Part shown: positions 42,845-51,028 of the stretch, piece by piece | Numbering within the stretch: position 1 is the first letter of the stretch | Layout of the letters: each line of letters starts with the position of its first letter | Source: Planctomycetota bacterium | GTDB lineage: Bacteria > Planctomycetota > UBA1135 > GCA-002686595 | Reading direction: 5' to 3' | Length of the DNA stretch: 64,000 nt | NCBI GenBank assembly: GCA_014237855.1 | Contig: JABACD010000020.1 | Span: forward strand, 47,113 to 111,112 | Translations under genes and position numbers: made by a program | Notes under the pieces: generated by a model | What the model saw: the letters and a program-made list of their open reading frames with translations, nothing else | Database searches by the model: none | What the model was told of the DNA's origin: nothing

Positions 42845-43974
42845 TTGGAGAAGCTCTCCGCCAGCAACGAGCCCCACTTGCGCGGCTGGAACAGCACGTT
42901 ATCGGCCTGGGCACATTCCCACGTGCAGCGACAGTTGGTCTCGTCGATGGTGGTACGCAAGGCCTCTGCCTTGCTCGTGCTCCACAGCCGCTCCAGGTCC
43001 CAGTCCACCTCCGCGAGGCTTCCAAGGGACTTGCCCAGGATCTCGCAGGGGTGCACCTGGCCATCCTCGAAGATCACGGCCGAGAGGGTGCCCGCGGTGC
43101 AGGGCAGGTAGACGTCGTCCCGCCGCGCCACCGACTCGACATAGCGATACATCTCTCGATCGCGTGCCCACGCCAGCCGCGCCAGGGGGAAGTCGAAGTA
43201 GTCCAGAACTCCCTCCTTCATCAAGCGCTCCTTGGTCGCGACCAGCTCCCGGTAGTGATCGAGATCGACCTCGAGCAGGGACTCGTCCAGCGCCGTGCCA
43301 CGAGCCAGGTTGATGGTCACATTATCGGGGCGATGCTCACGAACCAGCTCCTCCACGTGCTCGGCCAGGCTGTCCTGGTTCTCTCGGGTCAGTGTCACGA
43401 TCAACCCCACCCCCAGTCGTGGGTGATCTCGTGCCTGCTCTCGGTAGGCACCTAGCGTGGCCAGGGCCCTGCTGTGGGAGCCCTCGAGATCGCGGATGGA
43501 GTCGTGGATCTGTGGGGGACCATCTATCGAGACTGAGATCGAGAGGTAGGTCCTTGGACAGGCCTCCAGGATCGAGTCGACGAGTTCGTGCTGAGTGCGC
43601 TCTACCAGGCCATTGGTCGGGATCGCCAGATGCCGCAGGCCATGGCGCCCAAATGCTGCTGCCAGGTCAGGGAGGTCCTCCCTCAGGAAGGGCTCTCCCC
43701 CTCCAAAGCTGACCCACAGGAGCGGTCCCATGCGTGCGGCGGAGTCCGCCAGTGAGCGCACCTCTTCCAGGCTCGGCCCCTTCTTGGCAGCAGCCACCTC
43801 CTGCCAGTGAAAGCAATGCCTACAGCGCAGGTTGCAGACGCCTGTAACGAACAGGGTCAGGTGCAGGGGTGGGCCGCCGCGGGAGAATCCGCGGCGAATG
43901 AAAGGCAGGTAGCGAAGGGCGTTCAATGGCTCACTCGTAATTGGCTCCGATTGTACCCCGATTGTTCGCCCCAT
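42841..43974 (-). CDS. Radical SAM/SPASM domain protein
   Basis: This is a 377-residue radical SAM enzyme. Cluster cysteines C47, C51 and C54 lie in TGVCNLRCRHCFHW, with FGGGEPFLREDL as the SAM-binding GGE motif and ISVSIDGPPQIHDSIR further on. The C-terminal region has a SPASM-like Cys set (YLPCTAG, VHPCEIL, NCRCTWECAQ). SPASM enzymes typically modify peptides or act as sulfatase maturases. The next genes are a GT2 and a GT-C, so it may act in making a lipid- or peptide-linked glycan. Its overlap with GT2 shows common expression. Alternatively it is a sugar-lipid modifying enzyme. Confidence 0.85.
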   Translation of the reverse strand: MGRTIGVQSEPITSEPLNALRYLPFIRRGFSRGGPPLHLTLFVTGVCNLRCRHCFHWQEVAAAKKGPSLEEVRSLADSAARMGPLLWVSFGGGEPFLREDLPDLAAAFGRHGLRHLAIPTNGLVERTQHELVDSILEACPRTYLSISVSIDGPPQIHDSIRDLEGSHSRALATLGAYREQARDHPRLGVGLIVTLTRENQDSLAEHVEELVREHRPDNVTINLARGTALDESLLEVDLDHYRELVATKERLMKEGVLDYFDFPLARLAWARDREMYRYVESVARRDDVYLPCTAGTLSAVIFEDGQVHPCEILGKSLGSLAEVDWDLERLWSTSKAEALRTTIDETNCRCTWECAQADNVLFQPRKWGSLLAESFSK

Positions 43975-43981
43975 ATGCGAA

Positions 43982-44014
43982 CGAGCGGCGCCGCCTTGCT
44001 GGCAACGCCGCTCG
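43982..44014 (-). terminator. Hairpin downstream of the FG-GAP secreted protein gene
   Basis: CGAGCGGCG pairs with CGCCGCTCG over nine bases, then three more G-C pairs after a two-base mismatch, loop TTGCT. It lies about 55 bases after the FG-GAP gene stop on the same strand, before the radical SAM gene start at 43974. The same arm sequence (GAGCGGCG...CGCCGCTC) recurs after the paralogous gene at 63314. No strong U tract follows on the minus strand, so termination may need help. Confidence 0.55.
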
Positions 44015-44068
44015 AAATCCTGTCTCCGCGCCGATTATCTTGATCTGCGAGGAGCTCTCCCTTGCGCT

Positions 44069-46288
44069 CTAGTTGAGCCAGTCGACCTCAACTCCGTTGG
44101 AGAAGTTGAAGGCGGCGGAGTCGCCAGGAAGGTTCTGGCAGGTGTTGCCCGGATCCCGGAACCAGTACTGGTAGTAGGTGGTGCTACCGGCCGGCTCGGC
44201 ATTTGCGCCAAAGGCACTACCCTTGAAGGTGGTCACCGTGGCAGCGCCATTGCTGTCCGTGAAGAACACGTTTCCACGCAGCTGGGGGCCGACGCAGAAG
44301 ATGCCTGACGAGTTGGCAACGTTCGGGTTGCCGTTGGGATAGGAGAGCGCACTGGCACCCTTGATGATGATGCCCGGCTTGGAGAAGGCACCGTCTGTAA
44401 TTTCCAGGCCGAAGGAGTCGCTCGAGAACTGAGCGTTACCTGAACCAACCAGCTTGGCACCATTGCCGTTGGGGTTGGTGTTGGGGCAGCCCTGGTCCGC
44501 AAGACCCACTTGCAGGCAGGGGCAAATGGCGCCCGTCCCCGAACCGTCACAGAAGGGGCTTCCACTGTTGAGGCCACTGCCGGTCGCGGTGTACTGCAGG
44601 GTCGAGGAGGTGCCACTGTTGCCGTACTCGTCAGCTGAGCTGAAGAAGTAAGCAATCGTACCAACCACGTTACCGGGGATCTCCGCACGGAAGATCTGGC
44701 CACCCGAGCTCATCGCCGGGACCGTTGCACCACCTGAGCCGTCGACCGTGTAGGTCAGGCTCGTCGGGTTGTACCAGGTGATGTAGTAGGGAGCGTTGTC
44801 GTAGACCTGTGCACGAACCACGGTCGGCGCTGCACCAGCGGTACGATCGGGAGCCTGCTCCACGCTGGGGATGTAGGGACCGTGGCTGTCCGCGGTACCC
44901 GTTGTGTTCTCGAAGTACCGGTTGGCCGCACCGAAGTCGTTGGCCACGAAGATGTCGTAGTCACCGTCGCCGTCTACATCGCAGGCGTCTGCATCCAGCG
45001 CCGTGTTGCTGGAGCTGGGGAAGCTGACCTGTGTGAAGCTGAACCCGGAACCGCCGTTGTTGTTGTTGCGGTACAGCTTGTCCTGACCGGAGAAGTTGGC
45101 CACGAACAGGTCAAGGTCTCCGTCGTTGTCGTAGTCGAGGAAGTCTCCCTCGTTGTCATCTGCACTCGAGCCCGACAGGGTCGTGAGGCTGTTGTACGTT
45201 CCGTTGCCGGTGTTACGCATGGTGCAGTCGTTGAAGCCGAAGCCTGCGAGCCAGTTCAGGCCGTAGATGTCGAGGTCGCCGTCGCCGTCGAGATCGCCCA
45301 TCTCCTGCTCGTAGTGCCCGTCGCCGCTGGCCCAGCCACTGGGGAAGGCGGAGTTGGACACGTCGCGGAAACCCAGCGAGCCGCTCTCTTCCAGGCGGTT
45401 TTGGAACATCCGGGGCTGCTCCTGGCGGGCTCCATGGAGGACATCCAGGTCAAAGTCCCCATCAATATCACCCAGGTCGATATCGAGCGCACTGGAAGCA
45501 ATGTCACAGCGGTTACCGTTGGTATTGGTGGTGTCCGACTGCTGAGTGCCCTCGCACCAGATGCCGGGGTTGTTCGATTGAATTGTCTGGCCGCTGAGCT
45601 GGAAACCCGAGGGGTTGAACTCCTCGAAGAAGCCATTGCCATCGTTGAGGAAGATCCGCGAGGGGACCTGGCCACCGAAAACTCCACCGTAGCTGGAGTG
45701 GAAGAGATCCATGTCGCCGTCGTTGTCGAGGTCTCCAAAGTCACAGTCGCAGGAGAAATCGATGAAGGTTCCGCTGCCAAGAATCTGAGAGGCAGCGATC
45801 GATGAGTTTGCCCCCGCCAGACCGACCCAGCGACTCGAGGTCTCGTCCACGTAGTTGCCCGATCCCGTTCCCGTGTTCCGCCACCACAGGTTTCCCTGGG
45901 CTACAATGGCTGCGGTGTTCGAGATGTAGATGTCGAGGTCGGAGTCATTATCGAAGTCGACGAATTCGATATCGCGACTCTGATCGTTGATCGAAGGGAA
46001 GCGCGAGCTGGTCTCGTCCAGGAACTTGCCGAGGTTTCCACCCGGACCGCGGTTGATCCAGATGCGGTTCTGATCTTGCTGGGTATCACCACCATCAGCG
46101 AAGACCGCGTCCCAGTCACCGTCGAGATCGACGTCACCGAAGTCGACGTTCTCGGTGTTCGAGTTGTTGGCCGACCCACCGGGGATGTCAGCGGTGTTGT
46201 TGCTGAACTGGGCTTGAGCCGTACCGCTCAATGCCAACAGTCCAAAGACGCCTGTGGTCCACTTCGGGAGAGAGGGATTCGATGCCAT
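44069..46288 (-). CDS. Secreted FG-GAP/VCBS repeat protein with planctomycete-type C-terminal domain
   Basis: The encoded protein has 739 residues with a signal peptide (about 1-25, ending GTAQAQ). From about 30 to 480 there are FG-GAP/VCBS repeats, recognisable as DxDxDGDxD Ca-binding loops in a beta-propeller (for example VDLDGDWDAVF, VDFDNDSDLDIY, GDLDNDGDMDLF, DVDGDGDYDIFVANDFG). The last 150 residues (from FCDGSGTGAICPC) form the shared C-terminal domain that ends YQYWFRDPGNTC...FNFSNGVEVDWL. The protein is acidic and Asn/Gly-rich. It is probably exported and held at the cell surface; the function of the propeller is likely adhesion or ligand binding. The ATG at 46288 starts the signal peptide. 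Confidence 0.88.
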   Translation of the reverse strand: MASNPSLPKWTTGVFGLLALSGTAQAQFSNNTADIPGGSANNSNTENVDFGDVDLDGDWDAVFADGGDTQQDQNRIWINRGPGGNLGKFLDETSSRFPSINDQSRDIEFVDFDNDSDLDIYISNTAAIVAQGNLWWRNTGTGSGNYVDETSSRWVGLAGANSSIAASQILGSGTFIDFSCDCDFGDLDNDGDMDLFHSSYGGVFGGQVPSRIFLNDGNGFFEEFNPSGFQLSGQTIQSNNPGIWCEGTQQSDTTNTNGNRCDIASSALDIDLGDIDGDFDLDVLHGARQEQPRMFQNRLEESGSLGFRDVSNSAFPSGWASGDGHYEQEMGDLDGDGDLDIYGLNWLAGFGFNDCTMRNTGNGTYNSLTTLSGSSADDNEGDFLDYDNDGDLDLFVANFSGQDKLYRNNNNGGSGFSFTQVSFPSSSNTALDADACDVDGDGDYDIFVANDFGAANRYFENTTGTADSHGPYIPSVEQAPDRTAGAAPTVVRAQVYDNAPYYITWYNPTSLTYTVDGSGGATVPAMSSGGQIFRAEIPGNVVGTIAYFFSSADEYGNSGTSSTLQYTATGSGLNSGSPFCDGSGTGAICPCLQVGLADQGCPNTNPNGNGAKLVGSGNAQFSSDSFGLEITDGAFSKPGIIIKGASALSYPNGNPNVANSSGIFCVGPQLRGNVFFTDSNGAATVTTFKGSAFGANAEPAGSTTYYQYWFRDPGNTCQNLPGDSAAFNFSNGVEVDWLN

Positions 46289-46513
46289 TTTCAGCTTTCT
46301 CAACTTGAGGTTTGGGGGACTACGACCCGCCATCGATCTGTCTAGTGGACGCATAACACCCACCAATCGAGGCCTCGGCTAATGGGAGAGTACCGCACCT
46401 CGCCCGCTTTAGGGGTCAATTAATTGGCTCAGGGAGTGGGTCTTACCCGGCGAAATGCAGACAAGTCGGTCTTTTGTCGGGAGAGGAGGCCTCCCTGACC
46501 GCAGGAGGTGGTC

Positions 46514-46723
46514 TTAGGCCCGCCCCCCCCATCGTTCGAGCAAGTACCCGGCAACAAAGAGGCAGCCCCCGATAGCAAGGCCCTGGAACTCCACCCCCAT
46601 GGACTTCAAGCCCTCTTCCTTGAGGCCGAGATCGATGCTCAAGAGCACCCCGGAGAGCACCACCACCAGACCAATGCCCTCGAGGACCTTGCCGATTTTC
46701 CAGATTGCCTTGTTCGATAACAT
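46514..46723 (-). CDS. Small two-helix membrane protein, unknown
   Basis: This is a 69-residue protein with two hydrophobic segments, VLEGIGLVVVLSGVLLSI (about 13-30) and FQGLAIGGCLFVAGYLL (about 46-62), joined by a polar loop. It begins with MLSNKAIWKIGK. It lies 28 bases downstream of the GT9 gene stop and has the same strand, so it is likely co-transcribed. No family assignment is possible from the sequence; it may be a small subunit or a membrane anchor. Confidence 0.6.
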   Translation of the reverse strand: MLSNKAIWKIGKVLEGIGLVVVLSGVLLSIDLGLKEEGLKSMGVEFQGLAIGGCLFVAGYLLERWGGRA

Positions 46724-46751
46724 CGATTCGTTGGTGTCAGTTCAGGGCGGG

Positions 46752-47837
46752 TCAGGTGGTCTGCCTCATCGACAGCACCCGAGCAGCGGCCTCTGCCAGT
46801 CGCTCAGCTGTGATGCTGCTGTTGTCTGCAGCTGGGCTGTAGGAGCAGTAATCGGTGGAGGTACTGCAGACCTTCTCGCCCAGTCCATAGAGCTCGATCT
46901 CCGCGGCCGAGGTCGGAGCAAAGAAGGCAACGATGGGGACCCTGCGAGCCACCCCCAGGTGAAGTGCCAGGCTGTCACTGGTAATCAGCAAGTCCAGCGA
47001 GTTGATGATAGCCGCGAATTCCAGGAGCGAGTTCTCGACGCCGGGGTCGATCACAGCAATGGGAGGAGCTTGAAGGCTGAGTCCATCGATGATTGCCCTG
47101 TTGCGTGACGCTTCATCCCGACCGCCCAGAATCACGAATCCTGTCATCTCTCCCAACGAGTCTCGAAGTGCAGAGACCAGGGCAACCACACGCTCCACTG
47201 GAAGCTGCTTGGAGGTCCAGCGACCTCCAGCCCCGGTGTTAAGGCCGATGAGAAGACCATTCTTCTGTCGGCCAACTCGGGCGGCAGCGCGAGCCAGCAA
47301 GGCTTCTTCCAGGGGCAGCTCGGTCCTCCCCATGGGAATCCCCAGCATCTCCGCGTAGATCTTCGGATGCGAGCAACGGTTCTCGATCTTCAGGCGGTCG
47401 GCCTCTTGCTTGCCATGCACCGAGAGCAGCCCCATGTCAAACCAGGGTCCAACGTCAGCGGTGTAGGCCCGTTGCCCCTCTTGGTCAAGACAGGCTCCGG
47501 AGAGCCGAGCCCTGCCGAGCCGTGTGGCCAGGGCACAGAGGGGCCGCTCGTCATCGAGCGAGATCACCCAATCCCAGGACGTGCGCTCGAGCTCGTCGCC
47601 CAGTGCCTCGAGTGCTCCATCATCGCCAGGTTCCAGGAGATGAAGGCCATCCACCTCCGCCTGTGAACGGACGAGGTCCGCTGCGGCCGGTGCGGTGACC
47701 CACTCGATACGTCCGACCGGGTACTCACTGCGGAGCCCAGCCAGGATTGAGCTGGTCCGCAGGACGTCGCCGAGGGCGCCAGTCTTGATGATGAGGATGT
47801 TCTTCACGGGTGCAGCGCGAGCCTCTGATCGGCTCAT
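46752..47837 (-). CDS. Glycosyltransferase family 9 (heptosyltransferase-like)
   Basis: The product is a 361-residue GT9 enzyme. ILIIKTGALGDVLRTSSILAGLR at about 14-36 is the classic N-terminus; IGLNTGAGGRWTSKQLPVERV at mid-protein and LLITSDSLALHLGVARRVPIVAFFAPTSAAEIELYG near the C-terminus complete the family pattern. It lacks the Cys-rich PCxxxxCPL segment of the two GT9 proteins at 3957-6068. It resembles heptosyltransferase-type transferases that use ADP-heptose or another activated sugar. It is 14 bases after the oxidoreductase gene, an unexpected pairing. Confidence 0.87.
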   Translation of the reverse strand: MSRSEARAAPVKNILIIKTGALGDVLRTSSILAGLRSEYPVGRIEWVTAPAAADLVRSQAEVDGLHLLEPGDDGALEALGDELERTSWDWVISLDDERPLCALATRLGRARLSGACLDQEGQRAYTADVGPWFDMGLLSVHGKQEADRLKIENRCSHPKIYAEMLGIPMGRTELPLEEALLARAAARVGRQKNGLLIGLNTGAGGRWTSKQLPVERVVALVSALRDSLGEMTGFVILGGRDEASRNRAIIDGLSLQAPPIAVIDPGVENSLLEFAAIINSLDLLITSDSLALHLGVARRVPIVAFFAPTSAAEIELYGLGEKVCSTSTDYCSYSPAADNSSITAERLAEAAARVLSMRQTT

Positions 47838-47851
47838 CGATGGAGCACAGC

Positions 47852-49954
47852 CTACCCGCCACTGATGGCGACGACGAGATCCAGACGATCCCCGTTCGAC
47901 ACCAGGTCGGAGAGAGCCAGACGCTGACCATCGCGGTAGACGCTGACGGCAGTCTCGCCCCCCCGCCAGAGCCAGGTGTGTGCCCCTGGATGCTGGCCAG
48001 CCAGCCCCCGGAGGACGCCCCCGAGACTGAGTGGTAGCTCGCCCTCGTAGCTGGCTGCATCCCCGAGGTGCTCGGCCAGCAACCCGCCAGCATGAACCGT
48101 CACTCGGCCTGAGCAGCGCTCCCTCGGCTCTTCCGGCACCACAGGGCTCGGCCCGACCGAGGGCAGCCGATCCTGACCATGTCGAGCCAGGTCGAGGTCA
48201 CCGAGTTTCTCTCGCGCCCCCCTGCTCACCCGACCATCGGCCTCGAGCCCTCGCAGCAGGCGATACTCATCCCAGAGGCCTGGGCGCTCGAGAGTCTCGC
48301 GCGCCCAGCTGGGCAGGTCAGCCCCCGGAGTCTCTCCCAGGCGCTGGGCCAGCTCTCGCTGCAGCAGGGCCAGGCTGGCCCCCACCGCCAGGAGACTCTC
48401 ACCCCCTGCCCGCAGGCCGGGAATCGCCAGCCAGCGACTCATGTCATCCAGGTCGGCGAATCCGTCTCCCACCAGACCGGCAAAGGAAAACGCGCAGAAG
48501 CCGCTGACATCCACGGCGTTGGCCAGGTTCTCATGCCACCAGACCAGTCGCCCCTTACCCGCAGGATCGGTGGGATCGAAGCTGGTGGCTGGAAGCTCCA
48601 GAGGAGCGACCAGGCGCGCCAGACGAGCAGGATCGCCACCGCTCTCGGAGAGGAATGGAAAGGCCCTCATGGGATCATTCCCACGAGTGCTGACACACTG
48701 CCCCAGGAGAGCCGCCAGATCACTGACCGGGCGCGCCGCGCTGCCGCGAATGGTGCGGGGCACATCATCCAGGTCGAGCTCCTGCGCCAGCGCCAGAGCT
48801 CCCCGACCCGCCCCCTGGCCGTCGAGCCCCAGGATCTCAGCACGTAGAGCCTCGAGGTCTCCGAGCAGCAGGGCTCCCTGGGAGCTGCCCCTCCTGCGCG
48901 CCTCGGCCAACACCACGAGGACAGCACCGGCCTCGCCCGCATCGACCCCGACGGCGTTGCAAGCTGCCAGGAGCTCCAGTTCATCCCCCGCAGACTCCAA
49001 CCCAAGCTGACGCCCCAGGGGAAAGCTCCCGCTGAATCTTCCAGCAACTCGCCCCTCGCCAACCTTCAGCACATGCCGACAGGCGGTCGGACAGCCGGGA
49101 CAGGACTGCCTCTGACTCAAGCGCTCTCCATAGGTGGACCGCTCTCCAAACTCCGCTGGCAGATCACCGCGAGCCGCGAAGGCCTCGAAGAGCTCGAAGG
49201 TACCGCCAGTACCACGTGCGCGGAGGTGTGGAGAGGCCGCCAGAGCATTCACCAGCTGGGGGGCGGTCAGCGGCTCTGCAGGCTCCTCGCCCTCCACGAT
49301 CACGGCGCTGAGGCCCGCCTGGCCAAGTCGCGCACCAAGCCCTCCTCGGCCTGTGAAGCTGGGAGGATCCGCCAGCGTCGCCACGCTTGCGAAGCACACG
49401 CCGCGCTCCGCAGCGACTCCCACACACAGCCCCCGGGCGAGAGGGTGGGCAGCGCGGAGGAAGGCTCCGCGCTCCGACAGCTCGAGGTCTGCCAGCTCGG
49501 GGTACTCCCCGAGGCTCACACCGCCTGCTGCATCGATCAGCAGCACGCGCCCGGGAACGTACGGCAGCTGCCCCCGAACAACCAATCCGTCGGCGATAGC
49601 GACCAGCCGCAGGGCGAATCCTCCACCGACCTGGCTGTCCACGTAGGTGTTCGAGAGGGGCGCTATTCCTGCCAGTGTTGCTCGAGAAGCGGTGGGCAAG
49701 CCGCGCCTTGCGGCCGAGCCCACGGTGCATAGGAGGGCCGGTGCTTGCCTGCCTGCCCGCACGTCCTCGAGGCTGATCGACAGGGCAAGGGCCGAGCCTC
49801 CCATGGCTCCGATCGAGTCCAGGACAGGGTCCGTGCTGGTCCAGGGTGCCAGACGTCCCTCAACAACGGCCACACCCGCCTCCGAGGGGCCCAAGAGGAC
49901 CTCGAGCACCCGGGGACGAAATTCAGCCCCCTTTTCTTCCAAGAACATCTCCAT
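47852..49954 (-). CDS. Aldehyde ferredoxin oxidoreductase-family protein with C-terminal MoaD/ThiS-like domain
   Basis: This is a 700-residue protein. Residues about 20-560 match the AOR family: a GPLSGT-like N-domain, GRGGLGARLGQAGLSAVIVEG at 202-222, the 4Fe-4S cysteines C285, C288 and C292 in CPGCPTACRH, and the fourth cysteine C487 in VDVSGFCAFS. Residues about 615-700 form a ubiquitin-like MoaD/ThiS domain ending in LDLVVAISGG, with the Gly-Gly tail used for sulfur transfer in pterin cofactor assembly. AOR enzymes carry tungsten- or molybdenum-pterin and oxidise aldehydes. The N-terminus is shorter and more divergent than archaeal AOR, so activity is plausible but unproven. Confidence 0.85.
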   Translation of the reverse strand: MEMFLEEKGAEFRPRVLEVLLGPSEAGVAVVEGRLAPWTSTDPVLDSIGAMGGSALALSISLEDVRAGRQAPALLCTVGSAARRGLPTASRATLAGIAPLSNTYVDSQVGGGFALRLVAIADGLVVRGQLPYVPGRVLLIDAAGGVSLGEYPELADLELSERGAFLRAAHPLARGLCVGVAAERGVCFASVATLADPPSFTGRGGLGARLGQAGLSAVIVEGEEPAEPLTAPQLVNALAASPHLRARGTGGTFELFEAFAARGDLPAEFGERSTYGERLSQRQSCPGCPTACRHVLKVGEGRVAGRFSGSFPLGRQLGLESAGDELELLAACNAVGVDAGEAGAVLVVLAEARRRGSSQGALLLGDLEALRAEILGLDGQGAGRGALALAQELDLDDVPRTIRGSAARPVSDLAALLGQCVSTRGNDPMRAFPFLSESGGDPARLARLVAPLELPATSFDPTDPAGKGRLVWWHENLANAVDVSGFCAFSFAGLVGDGFADLDDMSRWLAIPGLRAGGESLLAVGASLALLQRELAQRLGETPGADLPSWARETLERPGLWDEYRLLRGLEADGRVSRGAREKLGDLDLARHGQDRLPSVGPSPVVPEEPRERCSGRVTVHAGGLLAEHLGDAASYEGELPLSLGGVLRGLAGQHPGAHTWLWRGGETAVSVYRDGQRLALSDLVSNGDRLDLVVAISGG

Positions 49955-49990
49955 GTCACTCGCAGGTAGTCTGTCTCATATTAGACGCGT

Positions 49991-50029
49991 GGAGGCCTGA
50001 CCAACACCAAACCTTGCCACGAGGCCTCC
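49991..50029. promoter_or_regulatory. Inverted repeat between the AOR and M50 genes
   Basis: GGAGGCCT and AGGCCTCC form 8-bp arms separated by 23 bases in the 126-base divergent region. On the minus side a TAATAT at 49978-49983 could be a -10 element for the oxidoreductase gene, about 24 bases before its ATG, although no good -35 element precedes it. The repeat may be an operator or only chance in a GC-rich region. Confidence 0.3.
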
Positions 50030-50080
50030 CGTGATTGGCCCGGCCCAGCTGCCGGACACGAGGAAACGCGCGAAGCACCA

Positions 50081-50998
50081 TTGAGAAACACCATCCCCCT
50101 AGGACAACTCTTCGGAATCAAGATCGGGTTGCACCGGTTTGTGCCCGTGCTGGCCCTTGGCTTCACCATCATCGCAGGTGGGGCTAACCCTGCGCTGATG
50201 GGCATCATCGTGCTCTACATCGTGGTCCTCTTCAGCCTCGTCTTGCTCCACGAGCTCGGCCACAGTCTTGTCGCGCGCCACTTCGACATCAAGGTCTCGC
50301 AGATCACCCTGTGGCCCCTGGGCGGAGTGGCCTGGATGGAGGAGATACCCGAGGACAGCAAGATCGAGGGATTGATCGCCGTCGCAGGGCCGGCGGTGAA
50401 CCTGGCTCTGGCCCTTCTGGCCGCCCCGCTCTTGCTCGTACCTGGCATCGGGGCCCTGGCCCAGATCTTCATCCTGATGAACCTCATGCTGGGCATCTTC
50501 AACCTGTTCCCCGCCTTCCCCATGGACGGCGGCCGGGTCCTGCGAGCCTACTTTGCCCGGAAGGGCGACTGGTTGGAGGCCACGGAGAAGGCCGTGAGAG
50601 TTGGCAAGGTGCTGGCCATCGCTGGTGCGATTCTCGGTCTCTTCACGGGACGCTTCATGATTCCGATCCTGGCGCTGTACATCATCTCCATGGGACAGCG
50701 CGAGCTCTTCGCCATCCGAGCTCGGAAACTCGGCACGGGCTTCCCCTTCGGAAACTTCGCTGAGGCGGCACGCCGGGCACGCGAGAACTATGCCAAGGGG
50801 ACTGACACTCCTTTCGGCTTCGAACCCTCCGGCGGCTTCCGCCCACCCTCCGAGTTCTCACCGGACACGGCACCCGCACGCAGCGAGACGAGCCCTGCCT
50901 CCGACGGATCACGTGGCGGCTTCAGCGACGCGGACATTGCAGAGCTCGAGAACTTCAGGGGCCGATTGCGCAGGGACTGGCGCTCCGAGGACACCTGA
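50081..50998 (+). CDS. Site-2 protease family (M50) membrane metallopeptidase
   Basis: This is a 305-residue intramembrane protease. The zinc motif HELGH is at 57-61 in LVLLHELGHSLVARHF, and the third ligand is in LFPAFPMDGGRVLRA (D149). About five to six hydrophobic segments lie in residues 18-210, and a polar C-terminal tail of about 80 residues follows, rich in Pro/Ser/Asp. The lack of PDZ or CBS domains and the short length resemble the SpoIVFB/Rip group. It cuts membrane-anchored regulators within the membrane. The TTG at 50081 is the start; it is divergent from the oxidoreductase gene. Confidence 0.9.
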   Translation: MRNTIPLGQLFGIKIGLHRFVPVLALGFTIIAGGANPALMGIIVLYIVVLFSLVLLHELGHSLVARHFDIKVSQITLWPLGGVAWMEEIPEDSKIEGLIAVAGPAVNLALALLAAPLLLVPGIGALAQIFILMNLMLGIFNLFPAFPMDGGRVLRAYFARKGDWLEATEKAVRVGKVLAIAGAILGLFTGRFMIPILALYIISMGQRELFAIRARKLGTGFPFGNFAEAARRARENYAKGTDTPFGFEPSGGFRPPSEFSPDTAPARSETSPASDGSRGGFSDADIAELENFRGRLRRDWRSEDT

Positions 50999-51002
50999 TC
51001 GG

Positions 51003-51028
51003 GAGCACCAGGAGTGGCCCTGGTGCTC
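51003..51028. terminator. Perfect hairpin between convergent genes
   Basis: GAGCACCAGG and CCTGGTGCTC form a perfect 10-bp stem with a six-base loop AGTGGC, starting five bases after the M50 protease stop and touching the stop codon of the RDD gene. Its position between two convergent genes suggests a two-way terminator. There is no T tract of note on either side. Confidence 0.55.

Noticed and set aside
44882..45805. 307-residue plus-strand frame opposite the FG-GAP repeats, Val/Glu-rich
   Set aside because: Its regularity comes from the DxDGD repeats read in reverse; no start context or domain.
46289..46440. TTGACC as a -35 element for the FG-GAP gene on the minus strand
   Set aside because: The best -10 candidate is at 19-20 bases and poorly matched, so the call would be guesswork.
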